From NCBI GenBank assembly GCA_018524725.1, contig JAEUWP010000449.1:1-64000 (forward strand): a DNA stretch of 64,000 bases, given 5' to 3'. A program made the translations under genes and the position numbers. This document shows positions 13,801 to 24,295 of this stretch, one piece after another. The notes under the pieces are model-generated. The model searched no databases. It was not told where the DNA came from and saw only the letters and a list, made by a program, of their open reading frames with translations. Every line of letters begins with the position of its first letter. The first letter of the stretch is position 1. Origin of the DNA: Podaxis mareebaensis (taxonomy: Eukaryota; Basidiomycota; Agaricomycetes; Agaricales; Agaricaceae).

Positions 13801-15423
13801 CCTACAAGTATGGTTCCAATCGCGGAAGCTATTCTCGACCGAAATGGAACCTTCTAGAGGGCCAGTGCTCTTCTAGTGGGAAAATAACATTGATCGTGGT
13901 CCCGTCCCCCAACAATGAGGTGTGCCTGGGGCTGAATGACCGGGTCCCGACCCTTATTGAATTCTGCCTCAACTCTAGTTAATGGACTAGTCTTGGTCAA
14001 GGCAATTTTCCATTGAACATGGGATCATCTGCATGTTATTATTCTCGAGAGATCACACGCACGCCCAGTCGTAGCCCTCAACAGTACTGGGAGGAGACCC
14101 CGTTCCGGCAGAACAATGCCAGGTCTGGTACTGTGAAGGACAATGGAACGGAGTTGAGTTGGTGGAGTTCGGCAATGTATCGGATGGTGAGTGGCTTGGG
14201 GTCTGAACCTTTCAACCTGGGATGGGGTATATGAATTCGACTTCTCCACGTCGCGGGGATATTACTCGGAATAAGACCAGTGGACCGCCGAAGAGACCTC
14301 ACAGCCCCTTCCCCATTCCTTGGGGTTGTGCGAAGACCATGGTCAAGCAGTTTCACGCGTTTGCCCTTTGTCCTTAGCTGTTGTTGATATGATATGGTGC
14401 CATACCTTTGATATCGGCAAGCCACACCACGGTCCTTGTTTCTTAAAGTGGTTGATTTGCTTCATTGCGCTTGATTTCTCCTGGGCTTCTTGGCAGTTCT
14501 GGTTAGTACTGAGCCTGCTGAACCTCTAGCCTTCAAACAGCCTCTGTGAAGTTTGGGCATTATACCCATTGTTCGGTTCCCGGAATGGCATCCTCGACGC
14601 ACCACCGGATCCCTCGCTTTCGCGCTAGCCTGGTCAGGAGTGGACTCGATAGTAGTGAAACGATCGGGGGTCCCATGTATATCAAGGTCGTTCAGCAGAC
14701 TTTCATTACACCCATCAATCTATGTCCATCCCGCTAACAGGAATAGGGGCGACATGCGAGGAGCCACAATATGCAGTACATAGCCACTAAAAGGGGATAG
14801 AAATGCCAGGGAGCGAGTAACATCTCGGGAAGGGTGGATGGGCGGAGGTCACTTTGCTGGATTACCAGGTAGTAGAGAAGAAACGAAGTTCGACAGCTTT
14901 CTGGATCATGGGAAAAAATGATGATGTAGGTTCAACTGGTTCAGGAAAGCATAAGTGTTCCAGATGGGTCATTAAGCCAATGACGAATGTAAAGGTTCTG
15001 AGGAAATCAGTTGAATACAAGTCATTGAGAATGGAGGAGAAAACGAGTTCCTGGAAGTAAGGTTTCATGTGAAGAAAGTTGAACGAGCAGTTCCTGGCAC
15101 TAAGATGCTGGATGCACGATTATCTACCCGTTGGACACCAGGAAACTTGGACTTGAGAATAGATGTGCCGTCACACGGGGGTAATGCGTTAACGCGTTCG
15201 TGGCAAGTCACAGAGCGGGATTGTCGTCCCGTATCCCAGGCTATTATAGCGAAGGGAGATTTGTTTGTGAGTGGCCGTAGCTGAAAGTAAGTTCAGCAGA
15301 TAAGCGCCAAGTCGCTCCGACCTAAATACGTACACATAAGTATACTGATCTCGTAAACGTTGAGCAAACCCTTATCGACCCTGAAACTCTACACACAGCC
15401 GGTCTAGTGCGGGAATCAAGGAC
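7813..15423. other. About 7.6 kb without a supportable gene
   Basis: After a T-rich downstream region (about 7,980-9,100), no family, repeat array or splice-consistent gene was recognised on either strand. The longest open frames (about 160-195 codons near 9.25-10.3 kb) look random in composition. TATA-like boxes occur near 11,100 (TATAAATA) and 13,013 (TATATAAATG) without a convincing gene after them. A CT microsatellite lies near 13,258-13,275. Non-coding transcripts, fast-evolving small genes or decayed transposons cannot be excluded. Confidence 0.5.
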
Positions 15424-16826
15424 TCAGAGTTCTATCGTCTCCTTGTGCTTGAACTTCCGACCAGCCCGCTCAGCAGAACGGAATCGAAACTGATTGCCAT
15501 ATAATTCGAACTCAAAGTGTGGCTTATCAAGAACCGTTGTTTCGAGAGCTTCCTCGTTGGAAGGAAGAGGTAGCGACGAGTTCGGCGTGTGAGATGGTGG
15601 TAATGTTGAGTAAAGTGGGATGGCGAGGGTAAAAATCGAATTCTGCTTTGGGATCACTGCAACGGCGATTATGATGCGAGCCAGATCACCATGATTCAAG
15701 CTCACATTTTACCGCGTTCGATTTTGTGATGATTTTGAGAGCGTTCTCGGACTCATGGAGGATGATGCCAGTAAGACCAACAAGACAGGGATTTTTACTC
15801 TGACGAACTAAGTATCTGAGTGAGCGAAAGGATATCTAGCGAGCAGCAACCAGCGAGGCACATACCAGTAACGACGGCACCGTGGAAATCAGCCTTGACA
15901 AGCTTGGGATGTAGTGTCTGAGAGGACGGGACCGATTTCGGCGTTGGTGGTGCGCCACTTCCTGGGGGCAAGCTCAGCGCAAGAACCTCGGACATGTAGC
16001 CCATCCAAAGATGGTGTAATGGAATGAAAAGTTGATATCTCGTCGGCATTTCAGCGCATCATGATCTAAAGAAGTCAAGTCCGACGCACTGGGCTTGAGC
16101 CTTATCCAATTTCCACACTCCCTTTTCCTTTGCTTCTCGCTTCCCTATCACCTTCAGCTTTTTACGCTTCTTCAGCTCGCGAATCTTCTGACGCTTATCT
16201 TCCTCTTCTTTCTGTTTCCGAGCGTCTCGCACCGGGTTTTCAAGGAGAATCTGGCGTCCTTGAACGCGATTGGCATAAACGCTACCAGGATCGGAGGTTG
16301 CGGTAAGATTTGAAGTCACATAGTTGGGTATGTAAGGTGTGCTGCTCCTGAAGGTAACTCGACTTCCCTGGAGGAAATTCTGCATCAGGTTAAAGCTACG
16401 CAATAGACGAAGATTCGGACCGTAAGACTCGAGAGCTCCTTGTACGGGTCCATCTGTTTGGCATTATTTTTATCACCCATTCATGTGTATGAGGCAGTAT
16501 GGAATAGCTGGGTGGGGAGAATTACCTTTGAAAACCACGTTGCGGTTAAATATCTCGAAGGTCAATCCTGTATGGCAATGTTCTTGGAATTAAACAACAC
16601 GATCACCTGACTCGCACCAAACAGGTTAATAACTAGAAGTAAGTATAATGCCAGCAAAAATCATATATGAACGAGTGTGATTGACCTAGCAGCCACGTAC
16701 GCGGTAGCCGCCGTAGGATATATGGGAAGCAAACTAAACACATAATGACTGTGAGTCTGTCCAAGGTATAAGCGCTAAAGTGATACCGTATATACTAGTC
16801 CTTCTGGAATAAGGAAACGAGAACAT
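15424..16826 (-). CDS. POP4: RNase P/MRP protein subunit Pop4 (Rpp29 family)
   Basis: Component of RNase P and RNase MRP, acting in tRNA 5' maturation and rRNA processing in the nucleus. Minus-strand exons are 16787-16826, 16686-16733, 16612-16632, 16526-16567, 16090-16453, 15866-16038, 15706-15807 and 15424-15656. All join in phase to 1,023 nt (340 aa). Diagnostic stretches are TPYIPNYV, RVQGRQILLENP, PLHHLWMGYMSEVL, HPKLVKADFHGAVV, KNPCLVGLTGIILHE, IPKQNSIFTLAIPLY and, near the end, FELYGNQFRFRSAERAGRKF. This is the usual order of the Pop4 fold. The core from 16453 down is secure. The four small N-terminal exons (21-48 nt) are phase-consistent but not supported by family similarity, and translation could start later, for example at the Met coded near 16,396. 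Codon use resembles that of neighbouring genes. Confidence 0.85.
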
Positions 16827-16860
16827 TCCGAGCGTTTCAACGAAAGAGGTGAGATACCGG

Positions 16861-18293
16861 TTAACAAGTGCTGCGGTGGGGTCTCAGAAGAATCTGAGCC
16901 CGCTTGAACCTCCCCAGAGCTTTCTTCCACCATGGCAATCGTTCGTCGACCCTGGTTGAAAAGCCTACAGGAATGTGTGGGTCTGCCTGCGCACTCGCTG
17001 TCGAACGTACGTCTGGGAAAACCTGTGATGCTAGAGTTTGTCCACCTTGTGACTTCGCGGAAAGCTGATGCTCCAACTGTGCAGCTGGTCTGTCGTCGGA
17101 AGGGCCCTCGGATGGCGTCGAATATTGCGAACCCGAGGATATTGTTGTGGTTCGACGAACAGCAGGATTTGAATTCTCAGAGTTGGTAGCGCCAGCCAAA
17201 CTGAAGAGTGTACCGCCATCGCCTGCAGGACTGAACCCCAAGTCCAGCGCCTTATCGAGGTTCACGTCGAACTGCAATTCCGACTGTAGCTTGTTCAGTT
17301 CCTCTAACGGTAGCTGATCCTGTTGCCGAGTAATATTCTCCCCCGACTCCTCTTCCGCCTCCTCCACTTCTTCGCCCTCCTCTATAATTGGTGGCTGGCT
17401 TACTCCAACTTCGTTACTCTTCTTTGCAGAAGAGAGTACCGTCTCCATGACAGAGGCCCAGTCCTCAGTTCCACTCTCGAGCTTGATCTCAATCTTCTGC
17501 AGCGGAGGAACCCTATCTTTTCCACCCTCTTCGTACTTGTCTTCAACGGGGTTATGACCTAAAAAGGAGCGCTTCCCAGGATGTGGTGGCGAAGGGAGCC
17601 CGTGGTTCAAGAAGTCCCAATCAGATGAAGAAGATAGCCTGGGTGAGCGGGAGTCGAGCGACGCCGCTCTGACGTCCGAGGAAAACAAGAGTCCATCTTC
17701 GCTGACATTCTCTGCGGAGAGCGCACTCCACTCCTTCCTCCTGTTTCTATCGACCGGTGTCCCTCTCCCGACGTATTTAATCGCGGGCCATGAGCCGCGG
17801 AGGATAGAGGTGGATTGTTCCGGCGAGAGCTTCGCGGAACTAAATTTCTTCTTTGTCTTCACGAGGGGTGCGAGCGGAGTAAGTTGGGATGCAAATGACA
17901 TAGATCGGGACAGAGCGTGCATAGACGGGGATGCTTCGGCTGAAACCGACGCAGAAGGAAGATGAGCTGATGGGGGAGGCAAGGGCGATGCGGGTTCCGA
18001 TGCAGGCGATTCGGACGTGGATGTAGCTGGTGAGTTTTGAGTCGAGAAGGAAAACGTCAAGTCGAGGGAGACCTCTCTGAAAGCCTCGAAAATGGTCGCA
18101 GTGTCAGAGGCATCATCCTTCGAGAACAAGGGCGCAGGTTGTACGGTAGTGATATTGTCGTCATCCCTGGGTGCTACTGCTGGCTTCTCCTTGGTCAGGT
18201 TGTGAGAATGCTGGTCTGTAGCTGAGCTCGCGCTGAGACTGGAGTCAGTGAAAAGACACTGCGAATTTTAGACGCGACGTACTTGCCGGTCAT
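16861..18293 (-). CDS. Hypothetical disordered protein with C-terminal WWKK motif
   Basis: Two exons, 18283-18293 (11 nt, ATGACCGGCAA) and 16861-18238, join in phase to 463 codons including the stop (462 aa). No known domain was recognised. The protein is rich in Ser, Pro and Glu. It has an acidic stretch near the middle (EEGEEVEEAEEESGEN) and short hydrophobic or basic islands such as RGSWPAIKYVGRGTPVD. It ends with a basic tail containing LPWWKKALGRFKRAQILL, which could form an amphipathic helix. The gene starts head-on behind Pop4 on the same strand, with its stop only 35 nt from the Pop4 start. The tiny first exon is an inference; without it the frame opens upstream of 18129 with no clear ATG. 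Confidence 0.65.
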
Positions 18294-19811
18294 GGTATAT
18301 TGCTTGGATTTCCAAGTAGAGTTTGTTGACTTGCTGAAAGAAAAGGAAGGCGTAAGAGATAACCGTCTGCGTAAGCGTGGTGAATCCGTCTGGCAATCTC
18401 AGAGAGATGGAAGTTGTTCAGCAAGCGGGACAGAAGAAGGCAACGTTGGGAGGAGAGGGGTAGTGGGTGTAATGCGACTGAAGTTTCACAATGTGGCCGT
18501 CTGGCCACCCGGTTTCCAAAGCCACGGACAGCTCGGGTATTAGCAAGGAAATCACTGATAGAAAGAGGGGTGGCCATGATACTTGCTTTTTTACGTCCGA
18601 AGACAAGCGGCGTTTCAAGTGAGAGTTAAAGCAGTTCCTAATGCTTCGGGAACTCACACAAGAAGTTGCCTATGGTATAAAGTCCGGTCAATTCTACTTT
18701 ATCCAAGACGTCGAATTCTGAGCCTAGTTAAGGTTGAGCCTTGTTTCGATTCGATAGGTAGAACCAAGTTGTAGGGAAGTCGAAGTGGGTACGGGGAGTT
18801 GAAGGGGCCGAGTTATGGTGATTTAAATACCTTTCACGTTCTGCCTCACGGCCCCACGTACTGGTTGAATTCGTCCCCGCACTGAGTTGTTCGACCTGAA
18901 GTTCCCGCACACCGGCGATGTGATCGTTTTTTAAAATCTACCTACATATTTTCCACTCCTTTATATAGTCTCGGTCCCTTGTATAAGGCTCAGCATAGAC
19001 CGTGCAAAGACCAAGCTCTGGACGTTTGATGAGTGGTTTGTTGAACTTCTCTTCCCGCTAGAAGATGCGGAAATACTTGAGTAGCCGTTGCTACAAATCT
19101 TACCGCTTTTGACGGAGCCTCCAAGCGCAAAATTCTCAGTATTCCTGCCGCTGGTAGTCTTCAGGAAACGGGTTTTACTGTGTATAAAAACAGCATGAAA
19201 TTCGGAGGGTTGGTTAATGGAATACATGGGGCGTAAGCTCTAAACCCACCGAAGTGTCCAGTGTCGGAGATAAAATAATTCAAGTGCCGATAAATAGTCC
19301 GCACTATTTTATGCTGGGCTCAGTCGTGATCAACGCGCTCATTTTGTGAGTTGTTGGCCTAGCGGATATGTCGCTGTCTATGTGTTTTGAAGTCAGTGTG
19401 AGAGTTGTTCTACACCCTCTATTTCTGTGTTTGGTGGCTAAGTTCCGATGCAGCCGCATTGATTCCTTCATTTGCGATTAGCGCCAGAGCTACGACCATG
19501 TCCCTACTTTTCCTGCCTCCAGGCTCAATGAAAAGTATTATCACAATCTATGTCCAAAGGACAATTGTGAACTTGCAGTCTTTAGCATGTTCTTGCCTCC
19601 CAGGCTGCTGCGCAATTGCGCATAGTTCTGGGGCGCCTATAATGACAGACACAGCCTCTTAAGGTCACGGTTTACGCATGAATAAAAGGGCCGAGGATGC
19701 ATGGAGTAGCTCTTGTACTCCATGTCCTCCTAGCCCCGTACACCTCCCACCGCCATCTATCAAACTCCTCCCAACTTCTCATTTCACTCGTGCTCAAAAA
19801 TCACTTTGACC
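18294..19811. other. Intergenic, no supported gene
   Basis: A 95-codon minus-strand frame starting at 18577 ends directly at the ATG of the preceding hypothetical gene and may be 5' leader. Nothing else is recognisable. The segment 19680-19800 is a plausible promoter for the + strand gene at 19812: ATAAAAGG near 19682, then a C/T-rich stretch. Confidence 0.45.
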
Positions 19812-20553
19812 ATGCCGTTCTTCCAGGGGGCTTACGATTTCGAGATTAATGGGGGGAACTTCTATGAAATTGGTCGGGATCAGACCACCCGCACCATCGA
19901 CTCGTCGGTCAGCGTTGCGGGGAGCAACAATAACATAGATATGAGCCCTAATTACTCGCGCCATGATGCTCGGAGCTTTAGTGCGCTACTTCTACTGATC
20001 TACGCTATCCCCAGACTGATAATCACCTGCAGACGTCCAAGCCGACACCCGTACTGCATATGCAGGCCCTATGCATGGCCAAACTTCCACATATCCTGGG
20101 TGTATGTCTTTTTTGAGCTTCATGCTGCTACGCACTCACACAGTCATAGATGGACAAGTGCCACCCATCCCTACGCAAGTTGCTCAGATGCAACCCCAAG
20201 CTGTGCCACGGGCGGACCCCCATCTGATGATGCAATACCAGTGGTACTGGGCTCAATATATGGCTTATTTGAACAGCCTGCACGCCCGCAATCAAAGCGG
20301 CCAAGAACTATCTCCTGGTCCCTCCGCACCTGAGCAGCAACGCGATCAGGTTGAATCGAGCGTTCCTGCCCAAGAGACGTCGAGATCTCCCCCACTCGCT
20401 ATCACTCAGGAGGGCGAGAGGGACGAGGAGATGGAGAGACTAAGGGAAAGTCTTGATCGACAGCACATTCACAATCACTTCGAGTATGCGACCGTTCCAC
20501 AGCCCAGTGTGTCCCCGGCTGCGTCTCGCCAATATACCCAAGCCTTCAACTAA
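19812..20553 (+). CDS. Small protein with Gly-Gly N-terminal motif, function unknown
   Basis: The ATG at 19812 begins MPFFQGAYDFEINGGNFYEI. From general knowledge, this kind of short N-terminus (F-x-GA-x2-F-x-I-x-GG-x-F, followed by G-x-D-Q) recurs at the start of many unrelated agaricomycete hypothetical proteins. The 3' part (20071-20550) is a good open frame containing PPIPTQVAQMQPQ, MMQYQWYWAQYMAYLNSLHA and an acidic helix (EGERDEEMERLRESLDR), ending TQAFN at 20553. The middle is interrupted: at least one intron is needed between about 19,980 and 20,034. A second possible intron at 20099-20142 does not keep the frame in my best model. The product is roughly 200 aa. No enzyme domain was seen. 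It sits next to a LysM gene and a GTPase cluster in an accessory-looking block. Confidence 0.55.
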
Positions 20554-20679
20554 TTTTGTCAATGCTTTGAATTTCACGTCTTGCATTACGTTTGTACGAG
20601 CAATACGATACCCCGGTTCATGCACAAGTAATATATATGTTTTGTTGTAGAGGATGGCAGTGCATTGTCTGCCTCGTGT

Positions 20680-21318
20680 TTATGACGTTACGGCGAAAGC
20701 AGGATCAACACACAGCACCTGGGAACAATCAATCAGAACGTGCGAAAACGACAGAGCCGGCGCCTACTTACCTCCCCAACGTAAATAAAGCAGTCATCAC
20801 CAACACCTCTCCAATTGGCGTGTATGAATCCTTCAGTCGTCAAACCCTGGAAGGCGGCGATAGATGCGCACGTATCCCCAGATTTAACGACGTAAACCTT
20901 CTGACAGTCCCTCCCAACGACTCCCAAGCAGAGTTGCTGATTCCACCAATGAGACAAACGCTAATCTAGACGTGTACCATAGACGCACCTGCCCGGGATA
21001 CAAGTTGCTGCAGTTTACATCGATAAAATCTGAGTTTTCGAACCGGATCTGCCAACTAAGCTAACACAATCAGATGAAGTTCCACTGGATTTGAAGATGT
21101 AGGTATAGACCTTGGTGCATTCTCGTTCTTGCCGATTCTGTCACAGGTGTCACCAAACTGAACGGTGTAGAACCTGTTGCACTCGGGGTCTTGTGCGCCT
21201 ACACCTATAAAATTCAACCTTGGGAATCAGCGTCAGCACCTTGTGCGTCGAAAGTTCTAAGGGAATCACCGGCGATGAGCACAAGGCTCAAAGCGAGAGA
21301 GACCAAGCCTTTCAACAT
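20680..21318 (-). CDS. Secreted protein with two LysM domains
   Basis: Predicted secreted chitin- or peptidoglycan-binding protein of 137 aa. Five exons, 21270-21318, 21111-21204, 20989-21055, 20772-20936 and 20680-20718, total 414 nt with all phases correct. Residues 1-19 form a signal peptide (MLKGLVSLALSLVLIAGVGA). LysM 1 begins CNRFYTVQFGDTCDRIGK and ends NCSNLYPGQQLCLG. LysM 2 begins CQKVYVVKSGDTCASIA and ends DDCFIYVGEVLCV. Cysteines typical of fungal LysM modules are present in both. Fungal LysM-only proteins are known to bind chitin oligomers and can shield hyphae or mask chitin; that role here is inference. The convergent neighbour at 19812 ends 126 nt away. Confidence 0.92.
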
Positions 21319-22202
21319 TGTACAGAAACCAAGAGAGAGGTGGACGGCTTTCGGACAGAATGCGACAGGGTCCCAAGAATTTTACCTCCTCTAATATGTG
21401 TTTTGAGTCTTACTTATCGGGGATACAAGTCGTCGCTTGCAGGGCTTAGGAACTGTCTCTGATGTTTATCGCCACCGTTAACAGGGGCTTTAATTCGTGG
21501 TACATGTTTTTCAAGGCAAGGACTCTATGACTGAGATGTGTATCATGCTGGATCAGAGGAAGAACCCGCGCTTGGGTTCAATACGTTATGAAATGTGCGC
21601 ACGACGGGCATTTTGCTCCGCAAGCTTGCGCGTGTGACTCGCCACCACATCATTTATTGGTTCGTGACACGACTGCATAAACTCTGGGCTTCTGAGGCCT
21701 AAGGCTTCTGAAGCAGGATAGTGGAACGTGACTGTAGGCGTTGTTTTGTAGTTAAGACGTGAGGCTTGTTATTTTATATAAATGGCAAACTAGGTAGATT
21801 GAAATAGGTAGCACAAAGAGAAATCCCCGTCGTTGCCGGTGCGGGATCGAGACCTAAAACCTACACTTTACGGAGTTGGAAATCTGTACACGGAGAAGGT
21901 GTCCTGCCCTTCCTGGCGATTACGCCCAAGCATATTCTCTACGAGTACTCATAATAAATCATATTCACTTGCCATCGAAATAACCGATCACCCGGGATGC
22001 AAAAAAAAAAAAAAAAGAAAAAGAAAAGAAAAGAAAAGAAAAAGAAACAAGTACAACGTGCCACTGGCAAAATAGAAGGGGGAAGTAAAGGCACGAGTCG
22101 GATTGCAAAACCCTCACGTCTGAAGGGATATCATTGGGAGTGACATCGGAGCTCAGGTAGCGCCTGCGACTTTGGTCGCCTTCTGTGGACGGGGTCATTA
22201 CG
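21319..22202. other. Intergenic, no supported gene
   Basis: Lies between the LysM gene start and the end of the first GTPase gene. It contains an A-rich microsatellite (about 21,999-22,050) and no recognisable gene. Confidence 0.5.
21999..22051. repeat. A-rich simple repeat (A16 then AAAAG units)
   Basis: A run of 16 A residues is followed by AAAAG/AAAGA units. If the GTPase frame were read through this tract it would code a run of Phe and Ser, which argues that the real stop lies earlier (22203). Confidence 0.9.
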
Positions 22203-23351
22203 CTATTTCTGCAGTCATAGAAAGGGAGGAAACTCACAGCCCTCTGTCTCTTTCCAAATAAAGATGAAAAGAACTCTAAGATTCGTTGCCCCAGTGGAAT
22301 CTTCAACTTGCCCACTTCCTCGAGAACCTTCTGAATCTGCACCTCAGCCTCCGCGTACTCCTTCTTCAACTCTTTCGCCACTTCTGCGTCATTCAACCTC
22401 TCGGCTCTGGCGTGCATAAACCTCGTCCTATCCATTCGTTCAGTGAGAACGTTCTGCAGTGCACGGTTCACCTGTCCGCCCTCCTGCATTTCATTAAGCT
22501 TTGTTCTAAGCACTTCCAGCTCCTTCCACAACAAGATTTCTTCTCTTCGGTTCGCCTCTTGAATCACTCCCTCGACAATGCGCCATGCTTCTTCGGGTGT
22601 ACGTTCCTTCAGACGATCAACCCTCGATCCCTTGTCGATGAGCGGTTTCCAATACTTTGCCTTGAGCTCTGACTCCCTTGATTCGCCAAGCTCCTTATCT
22701 CTAACATGGTTCCACATGGTTGACACGAGGACTGTCCTGCTCATAGCAGCATCGTCACACAACTTTTCGAATAACCGAAGATACTTGTGCGAAGAGCCTT
22801 GCATACGGTTGTCCGTGATTCGGTGGAGATAGATGAGCCCCATAAGTCTGAAATTCCCTTTATATCTACGTAAAAGCGTGTTCATCACGAATAATTCTAT
22901 CCCTGAAATAGGGAAGCAAGTTACTTACGACTTGCTCAACCACCCATCAATATCTGACAAGATCCGCATATCGGATCCTTGGGTATCGTCGAAACCGGGC
23001 GTATCAAGGAAGACGATTCTATCCCCGTACTTGGGGTGCGTGACGCGGATGGCTTGAACTTCGGTTGTCTTGGTTTCGAGGGCATGCCCGGCACGTTCAT
23101 CGGACGTGCCAGTTTGTCTGGTTAGTAGGTCGATGAACTAGACGTATTGGAAAAGGACACGCATGAAGAGAGGTCAAGTCACAGTGGGGAAGGGGCACCC
23201 ACTGTGCTTTTTCCGGACCCCGTAATTCCCACAAAGCTAGGTGGGTATGGGACTAGTTAGTGTCGATTCCTTTGAGCAAAGGTAGGCGCTACCCAATAAC
23301 GATGTCGTCTTTTCGAAGTTCCCGGATGGCGGTGATATCTGGTGAATCCAT
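22203..23351 (-). CDS. AIG1-like P-loop GTPase, copy 1
   Basis: Predicted cytosolic GTP-binding protein of 311 aa. Exons 23293-23351, 23203-23236, 22929-23137, 22238-22865 and 22203-22208 join in phase. The G1 loop is GITGSGKST (about residues 23-31), G3 is DTPGFDDT (about 74-81), and a hydrophobic strand VLVSTMWNH follows. LIYLHRITDNRM is typical of the agaricomycete members of this group. The C-terminal third is a charged coiled coil (LWKELEVLRTKLNEMQEGG and beyond). The 6-nt last exon (AAATAG) is inferred from a GTGAGT donor and a CTGCAG acceptor; the alternative is read-through into a poly-A tract. These proteins are abundant in mushrooms, resemble IAN/AIG1 GTPases, and their role is unknown. 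A paralogue lies at 24296-25226. Confidence 0.88.
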
Positions 23352-23653
23352 GGGATGTGTTGGTGGCTCAGGCTCAAGAATGATCAGTGTCCACGAGGCG
23401 ATTCTGCCGTCTACAGGCAGGTGCTGTATTTGAAGACCGCGAAGACGAAGAGCGCTAGTGAATGCATGCCAACAGCATATGCAGCCATGTGACGGAGAAC
23501 CTAAATATGGTCAGCGACGCGACCCAATGCAAATGATTATGGTAAGGAATTAGGTGAATGGCGTGTTTATAACATGCCACTGAAAAAGAAAGACCTCCAC
23601 TGAAATACCCGGTATTCAGTTCAGTGCGTCAAAAATCTATTGGCATTGCCTCC

Positions 23654-24016
23654 CTATATGACTTTTGTACCGTATCTTCGCAACTTCATCCACTCGATAT
23701 ACTTGGCGATCGGCGGTGGACTGAACTTGATGCCGAGTTCACGCCCCGCTGAACGTCAGTTGCACCCTCCATAAATCCTTTCCTCCCTTCCAACTAACAC
23801 ATGACTGTGAATCGAGCCCAACGAGACAGACCCCTGGTTTAGTTGGGTGTTTAGAACGCTCCTTAGCCATTGAGCAAGGTCGACGTTACCGCATTGTGCA
23901 CAGGGCGTGTAGATACTTATGGATGATCCAAGGCTTGCTCGGTGGTTTCTTGCCTGTAGTTGCCGACTTCGCCAAGCAGATGTGAGGGCGTAGCGCTTTA
24001 CACAGGAAACGGCCAT
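23654..24016 (-). pseudogene. Degenerate copy of the small hydrophilic gene at 25993
   Basis: On the minus strand it aligns with the 161-aa gene: GSSISIYTPCAQCGNVD versus GSSTNIYSARAQRGNVD, VSLGSIHSHVLVGREERI versus VSLGPIYSDGLAGSEEEI, and ELGIKF versus ELGIQF. An in-frame TGA at about 23,755-23,757 interrupts it. The first two exons of the intact copy cannot be found. A shared non-coding sequence (ATTTTCTGGGGTAAT on the minus strand) lies directly upstream here, but about 50 nt before the ATG in the intact copy. This suggests deletion of the 5' exons after duplication. A still-functional shortened gene is possible but less likely. Confidence 0.7.
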
Positions 24017-24295
24017 ACATTACCCCAGAAAATAACGCGGCAAGGACACTAAATTAAGACGCGCCAATAGGCTCTTACCGAATCCACTTCCTGCATTACG
24101 CCCGGAGAAACCATTTCGGAGAGATACTGTACATATGATTCTACATAGGCTTCTTCAAATTAGAGGTATCAGCGAAACACGCTGCCATCTCTAACAGAAG
24201 GCACATGTGGGAACCACAATCACGAACATTCGACCCACAAAAAAAAAGAAAACAAACATCTCGACCTTTTCATCATCTCTGAGCGAGCAAGGACC

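Noticed and set aside
21965..22202. C-terminal read-through of GTPase copy 1 into the A-rich tract
   Set aside because: It would add a Phe/Ser run coded by a microsatellite. A GTGAGT...CTGCAG intron gives a normal short end.
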